A stretch of DNA of 64,000 nt from Lineus longissimus (taxonomy: Eukaryota; Nemertea; Pilidiophora; Heteronemertea; Lineidae). The stretch is taken from NCBI RefSeq assembly GCF_910592395.1, contig NC_088314.1:8866001-8930000 (forward strand). Reading direction: 5' to 3'. The notes beneath the pieces are model-generated. The model was not told where the DNA came from. It saw nothing but the letters and a program-made list of their open reading frames with translations, and did not search any database. Positions 26,001 to 37,300 of the stretch are shown in pieces. Numbering within the stretch: position 1 is the stretch's first letter; each line of letters starts with the position of its first letter. The translations under genes and the position numbers were made by a program.

Positions 26001-26071
26001 GCCTCGTCGCCACGCTGAGGCGAATGATGGAAAATCGAATGGCAGATGGACTTGAAATGTTAGCTTATTAA
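23071..26071 (+). CDS. Coiled-coil protein with C-terminal death domain
   Basis: Three exons: 23071-24277, 24522-24728 and 25779-26071, giving 568 residues. Both introns are GT-AG and phase 1 (donors GTAGGG and GTGAGC). The ATG at 23071 is the first in frame after an upstream stop. Residues 1-~230 are mixed helical and acidic; ~230-475 are highly charged and heptad-like (LKREISKCRERQIETSRK region and the Lys/Arg-rich exon 2), predicting coiled coils. The last ~95 residues (exon 3) form a death domain: GERWKDLARRLPYSP at helix 2, then ALLRWQRYNGQ and ASVASLVATLRRM, most like the FADD death domain. Death domains assemble apoptotic and innate-immune signalling platforms. There is no effector domain (DED, CARD, caspase, kinase), so an adaptor role is inferred. 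I know of no named orthologue; such lone DD proteins are expanded in marine invertebrates. Confidence 0.85.
24873..25584. mobile_element. PIF/Harbinger-type element in intron 2 of the death-domain gene
   Basis: A 712-base element with ~60-base terminal inverted repeats (outer AGCTnAGCGCACACGGGC) flanked by TTA at 24870-24872 and 25585-25587, the TWA duplication of Harbinger elements. The terminal repeats run on into GAAAACATTTGTTTTC at both ends. The motif GCCCGTnTGCGGG recurs inside at about 24950, 25068 and 25470, making sub-terminal palindromes. The interior keeps a MADF-domain relic (25181-25438), fitting derivation from an autonomous Harbinger, whose second gene encodes a Myb/SANT/MADF protein. 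Confidence 0.85.
25181..25438 (+). pseudogene. Truncated MADF (Myb/SANT-like) domain relic of a Harbinger element
   Basis: An open frame of 85 codons starts MAAPILNEMEL. It contains LEGRLVELWQERPALFEVTS and PLYSDKNRR, matching the first two helices of a MADF DNA-binding domain. The third helix and the rest are missing; the frame ends in unrelated sequence. It lies wholly within the inverted-repeat element, so it belongs to the transposon rather than the host gene. Function is unlikely in this copy. Confidence 0.65.
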
Positions 26072-26450
26072 AGAAATTCAATGATTGTTGCAGCTGGTGG
26101 CATATTTAGTTTCAAATAAGCATATTTCAAGTGCGAAGTTTCCATATTAGATGCCCAGAGTCCTGCTACTTTGCAACTTCGGTCGCAAACCTCACACTAA
26201 AGAAACAGTAAAACAGCAACCCATAACATAATCAAATCTTCTTAAAATCGTAATTTAATCAACTCCATACTTGTATTGTGTTCTCATTATCCAGACAGTA
26301 TTTGAGTATATCAATTATAAAAACAAGTTCGCATTTTTCAGCGTAAAAATACCTTTCGTCATAGAAATTGTCGTAGCATTTGTAGAAGATTCGTTGATTT
26401 TTTACATCCAAAAGCTTTTGAATTGATGCTGATCTTGCCAAGTTGTTTCT
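26072..26450. other. Tail-to-tail gap between two convergent genes
   Basis: 379 bases separate the stop codons of the death-domain gene (plus) and the Kelch gene (minus). An AATAAG variant polyadenylation signal for the plus-strand gene lies near 26116. The two 3' untranslated regions probably lie close together or overlap. Confidence 0.5.
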
Positions 26451-29400
26451 TTAACTCTCCATGCAGTCCGGAATTGCGACTGCGGTCATTCCTACGCATG
26501 CCCAGGGCATATCGTCTGCCATCTTCTCAACGGTGTTTGTGGAGATGTTGAAGCGTTCATAGGACTTCAGCGCACTATCCTCGGATGAATTCATTCCCCC
26601 GAAAATGTAAATATTGTTACCTGAAGAAAAGAGGGAAAGATTGTTATCATGAATGTCTACACGTAGACGTCCGTGTTGTAATGTATATTTAGTGAACCAA
26701 GAGCGGATGAAGCAGATGTAATAAAATTGTTTTATGTATACAATATTCATGTAATAATTTGGTTATCTCTATTCCATTTCCACACAGCTTCCCCTTTATT
26801 ACTTGACTAACACACAATAGATCTGCAATGCGCTTCATTTCCTCCTTTTCCATACAAGTTCCCCTTTATTACTTGACTAACACACAATAGATCTGCAATG
26901 CGCTTCATTTCCTCCTTTTCCATACAAGTTCCCCTTTATTACTTGACTACCTTTGACCACTTCGCAAACAAGAGATTTTTGTCGTACCTGCAATAACCAC
27001 CGCGAACGAGAGATCATAGTCTCATGGGGTGATCGCCGGTCGCACCGACGATAATCGCTAGTTCGCGGCGCGCTTGAGTGGATATTCCCATTCAACCTAC
27101 CTGTTGCGGCAACTGCAGCACTATGTCGTGGCAAGGTCAACCTGTTTACGACGAACCAACTGTCGTGGTCTTCATCATAGGAGTCGAGAGTAGGAACACT
27201 GGTCAGCACCGATTTATTGCAGGTGAATGATTGGGTAGCGCCGCCACAGAGGTAAAGATTTCCGTTGACTTCAACAAGTTCGGCGTGACAACGCGGCACG
27301 CGGAGCTGGCTCTTTTGAAACCACCTGGAATGTGTAGAAAGGTGAGATACGAAGAACATGACCAGACCAGACAACCTGGCATTCGCGGTCTGACTTAATT
27401 GTTTAATACTCCATTTGAATGAACACTACAGAATTTTAAACTTAGTGATGAGGAGTAAAACTTTTGTGGTCGAGACGGACATTCGTTTGACCATGAAGAC
27501 ATCGTCAGCGGCGTCAGTCGCGGCCAGTTGTAGTTATATCGACGGCAAACGAAACTTCTCTGTTACCGTTACGGTTGTACTGTTACTTTTTCTGCTTCTG
27601 TCAATGGCAGGTGTGAAGGGAACTTCGTCTCCAGAAGAACTACATGTACCATCAAAACAAAAGAAGATTTCATCGTACCTGTTCGTGCTGGGATTGAAGC
27701 ATTCCACATTGGACATGATGTGCTGTCCAGAGATATTATCGTAGGTCTCAGAATAACCCCCGACGACATAGATGAGACCCCTGTGGGCCGCCATACCCAT
27801 GCCGAGCCTTCCCTTGCTGAGAGGGGCAACGGGTACCCAGGAATCCGTGATCGCATTGTATGCTTCCACGGATGAAAGGACGCTGCAGGAGAAAGAAAGC
27901 CGTTTGAGTTGGTAACAGTGTTGATGCACAATGTTCAAACTTGTATGGATGTCCACGGACCTGATCATCGTCCAGTGATGTCATGACAGAGTTTTCCAGT
28001 CACATTGAATGGTTAATTTATCTAGAGTTAGTTGTCAAACCCTTGTCATCAGGTACACGTCCTGCCATTTATAATAGACGGAGAGGCCTTCACTTTGTTC
28101 CCTTCCGCCTCCGTTATTTCGGTACTTAACAGGTTGACATGGACTATTTGGGGGCCGGCCGATTTACGCCATTTTATTCCCAGTGACGGGAGTGTATAAA
28201 AAGAATACATTTGGTCCAACTAAAGTACATGGTTAAGGCAGACCGCTTGGATAGTTGGAAGCACGAATCACCGATTTGACCATCACAGAATGTTCCATTC
28301 TTTGCCTACCAATATCAAACTGGTCGGATATCGCATCATCGCCCTAGTGTTGGGTGGATTCTGCTTAACAAGTTGGAAGATTTCGTATGCAACCCATGCA
28401 GTAGCCCCGGCAAAAGAGCTGGGCCCGGTTGACAAGCCAGATCTGACTATATGCTTGGGAGAAAACAGCGAGGGGCAATAGCTTCTCCCAGACCTACCGC
28501 TGATTTCCATCCTGTCCTCCAACAACATACAGCAGACGATCGATTTGGCACAACTTATGGTACACGCGTTTGTGCTGCATGGAAGCGACCTGTGACCATA
28601 CACCCTTTGTGATGTCCAGCTTAAATAGGGTGTTGGTGGGTTGAAGGATGCCATCTTTTTCCAACAATGGGTCAGCGCCACCTACGGAACAAACCGAAAT
28701 CGTTAAAAAATTGTTGAGGAGCCGCGATGGTAATACAGTACGTTCCCTCGGCGGTTAAGGCCTATCAAACCCAATGAAAGCTGTTTCAAGGGTTGATGTC
28801 ATCAAGATTTGCCCTAATAACCCTTTGATAAGACAGTAGAACAATAGGAATTTAGGCCCAGGAAGCAACCAGATATCTGAGCACTGCTTTGGGTATGTTT
28901 TCCTCCTTTTTCCATACACGTCCCCTTTTTATTACTCATTTGACACGCTACAGGTTCCGTCAAGGCTGGTTCGAACCTTTTCCCCAGCAACGCCGGTTTT
29001 TCTTCTGTGTAAAGGTGTGCGTGACGAGGCCGTGCTTGTCTTCGACTCACTGTGATTGATGATATGTATCTCACCCCACCCTACCATTATGACTGCGATT
29101 TTGTAATAGTGTTTGGAGTGAAAGAAGGCATTCTCAGTCCCACACTCACCGGCGACATAAAGCATCTCAGACACCACGGCTATTGCGTGCAGATAGCGGG
29201 GCTCGAGCATCTGGCTATGTTGTGACCACGACCCAGCAGATTCATCGTACAGTTTCATGGCTGCTCCAACAGCAGCCTTACAAGGGTACATGCAAACTGG
29301 CCTATTAGCCATGCCACCTATTAGAGCAATTATGGTCGAATCTTTATTCGCTCCATCTTCTGCAGAGGGCAGTTTAATGTGCCAAGTCGTTCCGCTAGAT

Positions 29401-32400
29401 ATATCAACCAGCTCTTCTACCAATGTCCTTGGATCCTTCGGAGGATTTTCCGAGACATCATTGTCTTTATCCTGGCACATACAAGGCTCGTCCAAGTCGC
29501 GATCAGATGAACTGCACTCTTTCGGTGAAGTTCCGCTACTAGATGTCAGGTATTCACCAGAGGCGCATTCAGATTCGTCAGGCAGCGGCTGCAAGGATTG
29601 CGTACATTTTGAATTAGGAAAAACATACAAAAGTGTTCTCTCGCACCAATGAAGGGTACGGGTTTTCACCTAGTGCGATTGCGAGAACGCATGCATCACG
29701 GCTTAGTTATTTTAGGTCCATTGCACCCTAGTGAAACCAACAAAACATTTTGCTTTGCGATGTCACATGCGCTCTGCGGTTCAAGCAAAATCGAATAGAG
29801 TGAAAACCTTATTTAACGTACACTCCAGACGCAGTGGACGGCCTCTTCCCTCACCCTAACCATAAGGAGATCCAATTATGACGCCATGGACTACACCGGG
29901 AGTCTAATTTTACGCGGCACTGCATCGAAACGATGCAAATATCGCATGCGTAGTGAAATGCTGGCGAAATCGCATCAAAATTGCATTCAATTGAGACCTG
30001 GTGGTCGCCAACAAACCGAAAGTTTGTATTATCATAAATGAGGGATGCGGACGTGATGGACTTCGCGAATCCTCATTCCCTGCCTCGACGGTCGTTAATC
30101 AACGCTGGTTAACTTACGTACCGCTTTCTCTGGTAGCGTAGGCGGCTTTGCCACGGTAAGTAGACATTTCCGCATTGGAGGTATGTCGTTGGGCACCTGA
30201 AAACTGTTACCGAGGCTTCTATGGTTGGAAAACCTGGAAATAGAACGGTAGATCACAATTTCGAAAATGTTGAAATAATAGGTTTTTGGTAACATCAGAT
30301 AGGGAGCTGCAGAAGAGCGAAGACATACGACATAGTATTGATGTACATGTACCCTATCAATGGAATGTGATATAACGAAATAAATGAATAAATGAATACA
30401 ATTGTCATCCCTACATTCGCGTCATTGGCGCACGACCCTGCACGTAGGTCGCGCGTGAGTCGAGCGTAGGTAGAGAGATAAGTGCTTAGAACTGTTTCGA
30501 CTGACGAATGTCTTTACCATGGCAAAAAACGAAACATCCATCTGGGCATCATCCATATTATAAGTCACTTACCAATGAGCAGCCAGTACCTGCTGCCTAC
30601 AAGGAAGATCTTCCAGGAGGCCTGGAAGCTCCTCCGTACATCGTATTATTTCGTCCGGCTCCATGTGTACGAAACGGACGCAATTCATAACGGGCTGCAT
30701 GTGTATCGCCCGACCAGCAAGATCCCTGTAAAGGTAAGGTAAACTGGTACAGTTATAGCCTCTACATTGTTTTGAATAGCAGGTAGTAGACAATAATGCC
30801 CAGGGACGCTATAACTGTATCGGGGCTATAAATGTACCATCTTACATTGTATGAATTAAGGATTGGGCAAAAGATTTTCGGAAAAACTGATTTGTGCTAT
30901 ATTGACGTTATTTTCGATTTGAAGGATCCATATCTGCTTTTTCTTATATACGTCACGTAAGATCCATCCTGAACTTCGTGGTCTATACTCCATATAAACC
31001 CACGTAGCGGGGATATATCTTGATGAGATGACCAACCATTGGTGGTCAAGATGGGTTGAATATATAAAACACACTAGGGCTGTTTACACGGGACCAAAGC
31101 AAACCCGACCAGACCAGACCAGATCAGACCAGACGTTTACACGGCAGACCAATCTTGGCCGATCCGGATCGATCTAGATCGGTTTGGTCCCGCGTAAACG
31201 GCCCTAGTAGCCAAGGGGCAACGTATCTGGAACGTTCCACGAATTAGTGCGTTCTTGATTGTCCTCCACAAAAGCGTCGTAGAACTTACATATTGAGCCA
31301 GCGCAGCGCTGCTTGAAATACTTCAAGCTCTGAGGTAACCGCCAGATCGTCACTCCCAAGGATTTCACACAGTCGCTTTACTTCAAGGGACATAAACATC
31401 CCGCTTTGGCAGATATCGTGAAATGATGACGTCACAACCGAAAGTGCTCGTTGACGTGTATCGTTTCCAATTCTGCCCGATCCCGTAAGGTCGATGACTA
31501 TTAGGGCACTGTCAGGGGTGAAATGATCTTGCAAATCTTCGCACATTGATTGGAGAGATCGTATCTGAAGAAATTTGGCTGCAGTGTACACTTCTCCAAC
31601 ATTCTCCAGCGACAGCTCAACCTCTCCGAGGTAGATGTGCGACAGGACTGTTTGAAACCCTGCGGAACTGATACCGTGGCCATCAAGCGATATCTCTGTC
31701 GGAGGTTTCTTAGAATCCTCCAGGAAGAGTCTCGCAAAGAATGCACTGTGTGCGGCGAGGACGATCCGATGAGCGCTGAAAGTGTAACTTCCGACGTGGA
31801 CAATGACATCACAGAGTTGATCGTGGGTGTAAAGCTTCCGAAGATAGTCGCCGATGATGATATAGTTTGACATGTGCCTTACGTTGAGTTTGCATCCAGC
31901 GCAGACGCCGGTCTTGACGTCCGGGACCTCTGGCTGAGGAGCGACTGGTTTACGGTGGTGCGTGTGGACCATGGTGGCCTTGTCTTCTTTCGAAGGGGAG
32001 TCGCATTTTGTCTTCTTCGTCGCCATATCAGAGAAAGAGAACGGGACATTCCTTACTTTCACTTGGCGTGACTGATATTGTTCAACTGGGTCCCAACTGT
32101 CGTGAAGGACAGTGACAGACGTCCTTTCAAATATACACTCGTCTTGCGGGTTGACAGTTTCCGGGATTTTGGACTCTGTGTCAGGTACCGCATGTTTGTC
32201 ACTGCTGGTCGGTAATTCGGCTGAGTATGTCTCTTTAGATGCGCTGTTTGTCTCGTCGCATTGGGAATTGATGAGATATTGTGGTAGGTCTTCGACGCTA
32301 ACCTCCTCAACAGAACTTGGTGAACATTCTTCAGAACTAACCAAGTAATTTCCACCATCAGTCTCTCCGCGATAATCCGTGAAAGGTTTGGCCAAGTCGT

Positions 32401-34193
32401 CATTCCCTTTAGACGCTAAGACACTTGCGCTTTTAAAACGCGACTTTTCGTTGGTAAAGTCGGAATACGCTTTTTCGTCACATGACGGTGAATCGTGACG
32501 TTTCAAGACATGAAGTGGCGATGAAGACCGATCAGTGGTTATTTTGCGGTCCTCTGCGGCCTCTTGTCTTAGCTGGCAAAACTTGCTGTCGGGAAATTTC
32601 TTCGGCGCGTCAAGGGCAATTCTCTCGTGATGGTCCTCGCGTTCCGACATCTCGGGTAAATATTTCAGGTCGGATCCACGATATGGACGCGCGCCACTAT
32701 CAGTTTCTTGCCGTAGTTGAACGTCTTCTCGAACATATTCGCTCCAGTCGTCCAAGTCACTTTGTCGAGGCGACGACCCTTGCTGACTTTTTGTACTTGA
32801 TATTTCGCCATCTGTATCAGCCTCGCTCCGATGGTCGAAGTGACATTGTCGAGATAGGTGTAGTTGTGTATCGTCATCGGCATCGAAAGCTCTCGTAGAT
32901 CGCAGACCTGATCTGTCGTCGCTGGCGCTGTTTTCTTGCGCAGGCGTGACTGACCATTTCGAAGGAGTTTGGTATTCTGGTTTGTCGGATTTTGTACCCA
33001 CTTTCTCCCTGTCGAGTGACACTTCAAAAGATTTTCCACGACTTCGGGCATCTGGTGTTTGCTGACTGGCGTCGCGTAAACGAGCTTCTCTGTATTTACG
33101 TTTCATGTAATCCGACGAAAAGTTTGTTTCATCTTCGCGGCACGAACTTCGGTCATCTTCGGGCAGACCACTTTGTATAACGACGTCAGGGGCCGTAGCG
33201 CAACACTTCGGTTTACCATCGACTGCTCCATTTAAATTATGAGTGCAGAAGCTATAGTTCACATAACACTGCGAGTTTTTTATTTTTGATGGAAGAATAT
33301 TCCACATATGCCTGTTGGTGAAGTCACAACCATGCCGTTTGCTGAGGTCACAATCATGACCAACACTGTGTGTGACGGCATCCGTACGTTGGTCATCATT
33401 GATAACGCCACGGTTTCCGCTGTCGCCATTGCGATGTAGATTTACCGAAATAGTCTTCCAATTCCCACCCAAATCTCGTGTTTTGAATTCTGAAGAACAA
33501 CGAAAAGAAAAATTGGTGCACAGTTTATACCTTGAAAGTCTCTTAGCTTTAGCAGTATAAACTCTAAAGATAAGTAGTGGTCTGACGTCGTTTTAACAAG
33601 GAAACTCAGTGAGCAGTTGACTAACCTTGGACCTCGCAACCATGTCTTCGTTTGTTTAAACAAACCGCGAGTTTCTTTCAAATAACACAAGGTTTTTTCT
33701 AAAGTAAACATTGACCGTCTACTCGGTCGCATCGAATGACAGACGCCAGGCACAAGTGTAGTTTGATAGAAAAGGAAAGTGTAGGTAAGTAAAGGTTTTG
33801 AAAGCAGGTGTTATTTCCATTTAATACTATACCTAAGTAGTTTCTTTTTTACCGGGCCAATGAAAACTCCCCATTTATAAGAGTTTCCAAGGCCAAGCGA
33901 CCCTCCCTTTAATTCAATTTTTGGGGAAAGAAACTGTTTTTTTCTAACAAAAACCTAGTAAACGGCTGACCATGGGCTGACTTACCATATTTTAAATCAC
34001 CTGGCTCATACAGCTTTCTGGGAGAACCATTCTCGCTGATTTGAGTGTTTTTGCTCTCTTGTCTGGAGTTAGCAGGATGGGCAACTTTTCCTCTCAGATA
34101 GTTCGCCAACCAGTCCTCCTGGGGCGTTATTTCGGATAGCGGATTAGCTAGAGGCATTGGGTGTTTGTATTGGTCAAACGCCCATCGAGGCAT
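26451..34193 (-). CDS. BTB-BACK-Kelch protein with long N-terminal extension (KLHL type)
   Basis: Nine exons in minus order: 34193-33986, 33489-31290, 30725-30573, 30203-30122, 29588-29150, 28681-28498, 27882-27679, 27324-27101, 26620-26451; all phases match and the sum is 1287 codons plus stop. Residues 1-~620 are charged, Ser-rich and probably disordered. BTB spans ~620-725 (DQLCDVIVHVGSYTFSAHR). BACK follows (VRFVHMEPDEII), split across exons 2-4, then a ~75-residue acidic linker and about six Kelch repeats with GG doublets (LYVVGGQDGNQ, LIYVVGGYSE, LYLCGGATQ, IYIFGGMNS). BTB-Kelch proteins usually serve as CUL3 ubiquitin-ligase substrate adaptors: BTB/BACK bind CUL3 and the propeller binds substrate. 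Typical KLHLs have 550-650 residues, so the extension is unusual. The exon 4 acceptor is the least certain junction. I cannot assign a numbered KLHL orthologue. Confidence 0.88.
26789..26949. repeat. 70-bp tandem duplication in last intron of the Kelch gene
   Basis: Two full copies and a partial third of a 70-base unit begin TTCCCCTTTATTACTTGACT at 26789, 26859 and 26929. The first two copies are almost identical, so the duplication is recent. A diverged piece of the same unit lies at about 28905-28945 in another intron of the same gene. Confidence 0.85.
31074..31207. mobile_element. Short hairpin MITE in intron 2 of the Kelch gene
   Basis: A 134-base element ending in CTAGGGCTGTTTACACGGG and its near-complement, about 26 bases of inverted repeat with two mismatches. 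The interior has a GACCA repeat run and an AT/CG-alternating palindrome around GATCGATCTAGATC. Both ends can be read as TA|GGGC, which would fit a TA target site (Tc1/mariner class), but the palindromic ends make this ambiguous. Confidence 0.7.
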
Positions 34194-34378
34194 TCTCCCT
34201 TCATTGACCTTCTTATGAAATTAAAATGAAATTAGCATTCTCTCACAATGTTGTCTGGCACGCGATTGTTGCTAGGCGTGGTTACCACGTGGATTTGTTT
34301 ACGTTGTCTTGTGACGTCATAACCCATGACGCTCTTCACTTTTGAAGGCGATATTATATTGATCACATGATCTTCAAA
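34194..34378. promoter_or_regulatory. Bidirectional promoter of the Kelch and SLC37A3 genes
   Basis: Only 185 bases lie between the divergent start codons. They contain the palindromic E-box CCACGTGG (core 34286-34291) and a perfect CRE TGACGTCA (34312-34319), with no TATA box at a useful distance. The layout suggests a shared core promoter; in other animals E-boxes of this class bind TFEB/MITF or USF. Which factor acts here is unknown. Confidence 0.65.
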
Positions 34379-37300
34379 ATGGAGAACGATGAAGATGATT
34401 TGGCCGATATCATTATCACAAGAAAACGGCCAAAAAAGAAGCTCTCGTGGACCCATTATCATATTTCTGTGTTCCTCTTGACTTTTATGAGGTAGCTAAT
34501 CAATTTTGACCCCTGAGAAAGTTTGGTTTGTCGACAGATTAGATGGAATCGAGGTCTGAAAATGAAAATTTTCATTTGAAAAAAAGTGACATGTCTGATG
34601 TCATTGTCAACACGACTCCACTGCACTGCATGCTGACTCCATTATGCTGCTACAGTTTGTATCCCCTATTGTACTGACTGAAATGTTAAAAGAGCTTTTT
34701 TCAACTTTTCAGCTATGCTTTCTTCCACGCAACAAGAAAGACATTCAGCAATGTCAAGCCAACCATTTCTCAAGAATGGACTCCTGCAGCTGCCAACAAC
34801 ACACAAGAAGGGCCTCTTAGACCTTCAAATGTATGTTAATTTTCGAAGCAAGTTGGAGTAAGAATTAAAAAAATGGCATTTACCAATAATGGTGCGAGGG
34901 TGTGACATGAAATCATCCACATTAGATTTCTGTCATGTTTTTAAAAATTTCTGAAACGCCTCGATTTATAATGAACCGCATTTGACTCAGACCAAACGGC
35001 GCAAAGTTCGCCCTAAACCTTGGCTGTCACTTCGATTTAACCTTAAATTTAGCTACATCCTCTGGAGTGTTTTGTTGAAAAAACAAATACCTCCGGTTTA
35101 TCACCAATTGCTTAAACGGCTCACGCACTCACTGTTTTTATGTGAGACCTTAGATCCTTTAAACTATTTTTAGCTCGGCTAACCAAAGGTCAGCGGAGCT
35201 AGTCTAATAGCTATTCAAGTGGCATGCGTATGTCAGTCAGTAAGTCCATCTGTTCAACTTTTTGGTTGGAAACTAAACAGATAGAAGAACATATTTATTG
35301 GGGAATAATACCTTTATTTCTTTGACATGTTAACATACTTTATTTTTTGGTGTTTATCTGGCCCATATAGTTCATCTTTGGCATTGTTATAATATTTTTT
35401 ACAATCTGGGCTATCGAGCAGGAACAATCACTGGTGCTTCAGTTAATCAGTATTGATTCACATGATATCTGCCTGAAGCAATTACCGGTCACATGAATGA
35501 GTTATTTATAATTGTGTTGTATTGCCTGTACTTTTGTTCTGTTTATCATTTTATCATCTAACTCATTTTATCATAATCTCTATCAGGACTAAAATGCTAG
35601 TAGAATCTTTTTGAAAGTCAATTTCTAGATTGGCATTACTTTAAGAAGTTTCTTTTCTTCTGTTGATACATTTTCTTGATCACGCCTTTTGTAAGATAGA
35701 AATGCCGGTTATAAATACACACAATACTGTAGTGCAGTTATTATGCATATGAATTTGCTGAAACTCAGTAATTAAAGTATTTGTACGTTATGTCACTGTC
35801 CTTTCCAGGTATGGACCAAGCACCATCTGTTTCAGAATGGTGATGATGCAGAGCCGTATCTTGGTGCCCTTGATGCTATCTTTCTCATCTCATATGCTGT
35901 GGTATGTATATTCTCAGGCCGCACTAAATGTATTCTAAGTTTTTCTTCTCGGCCTGAATGAAAATGGAAGGCAGCAGCACCCTGCCTCTCTTAAAGGCTT
36001 ATGCCATTGGTTTAATGCGGTGGTTGTTTTCATGAAAATGACACACGCCAAGGACAACCTCTCTAAAGGACACTAGTTTTGATCCAAAATTGGGCGTTTC
36101 CATTAATTTTTACCACTGTGATCAGGACACCTCCCTATTAAGGACAGCACTTGTCTGTCCAAAGGGTGTCCTTTACTGCTTAGTAATGATAATGTGACGC
36201 ATTTATATAGCGCTCCTCAGTAACGTAACTGTTAAAACGCTGTGGGATATCACATTATTACCCCGGTCTCCACAGAAATCAATCAGGGGTTTCAAGGAGC
36301 AACTAGAAGGCGCTCACTTGAACTTGACCAGTCGGGGAACCAAGGAGTGACTCGGCCGGGAGTCGAACCCACGACCTCCTGATCATGAGGCCAACTCTCT
36401 TCCACTGCGCTACCGCTGCCCCTAATAGAGAGGTTCTACTGTACATGTATGCCAAATGTAAATCTGTAGTACCCTGTATTTCATGTTTCAGGGCCTATAC
36501 ATCTTTGGAGCCCTTGGTGATAGATTTGACTTAAGAATAGTGCTGAGTTGTGGCATGTGTCTATCTGCTGTTATGGTAAGTGTACTGTTGGGCCTATGGA
36601 GTGCCCAGTCCCATAATCTTGGCTCCTTGTTAGGACATACTAGCCCTAATACAAATCTGTTTATAGATCATTGTCCAAAATTAGAAACCAACACAGCCTT
36701 GTGGGATGTGCATTAATCGGTAGATACGGGGTGCGATAGCGAGAGGGTAAACGCTAGTTCTGATATCAAAATAACGTCGACACAGTTTAGCATTTACAAA
36801 GAGTATCTAATGAACTTTCTTGCATTTTAGGTGTTCATCTTTGGTTATGTAACAGAGTTGACACATTTCTACAATATCTATTTCTATGGTGCTATGTGGT
36901 GTCTCAATGGTCTGATTCAAGCGTCTGGCTGGCCAACGGTTGTTGCAGTTATGGGAAATTGGTTTGGAAAATCAAGGTATGATTTTGTTGATATTCTGCT
37001 TTGATTTGGCAGGCTGTGTGTCTCCTTAGGACCCTTCGTGCCCTAGGTGGCACATGGGGCATTCCCCAGGGTCCTCCACTCAAGTCTGTTGGCTGCTCGC
37101 GGTCTGGCTGCCTCCCACGTTAGGCCCTTCTCTTGAAGTTCCTTTGCCATGGAACGCCGCCAGGTCTCTCTTGGTCTGCCTCTATTTCGTCTCCCCTGTG
37201 GTGTCCATGTGAGTGCTCTCCTTGGCAATGCGTTTGCAGGCATTCAGAGCACATGGCCCAACCATTGCCATCTTCGTTCCTTCACCAATTCTGATATGGG

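Noticed and set aside
31550-32898. Plus-strand ORFs of 60-138 codons opposite the Kelch gene
   Set aside because: Shadows of the 2.2-kb coding exon on the minus strand.
36175-36422. Functional tRNA-Met gene
   Set aside because: A and B boxes are present, but the cloverleaf stems are degraded and a LINE-like tail is attached, so it is a SINE.
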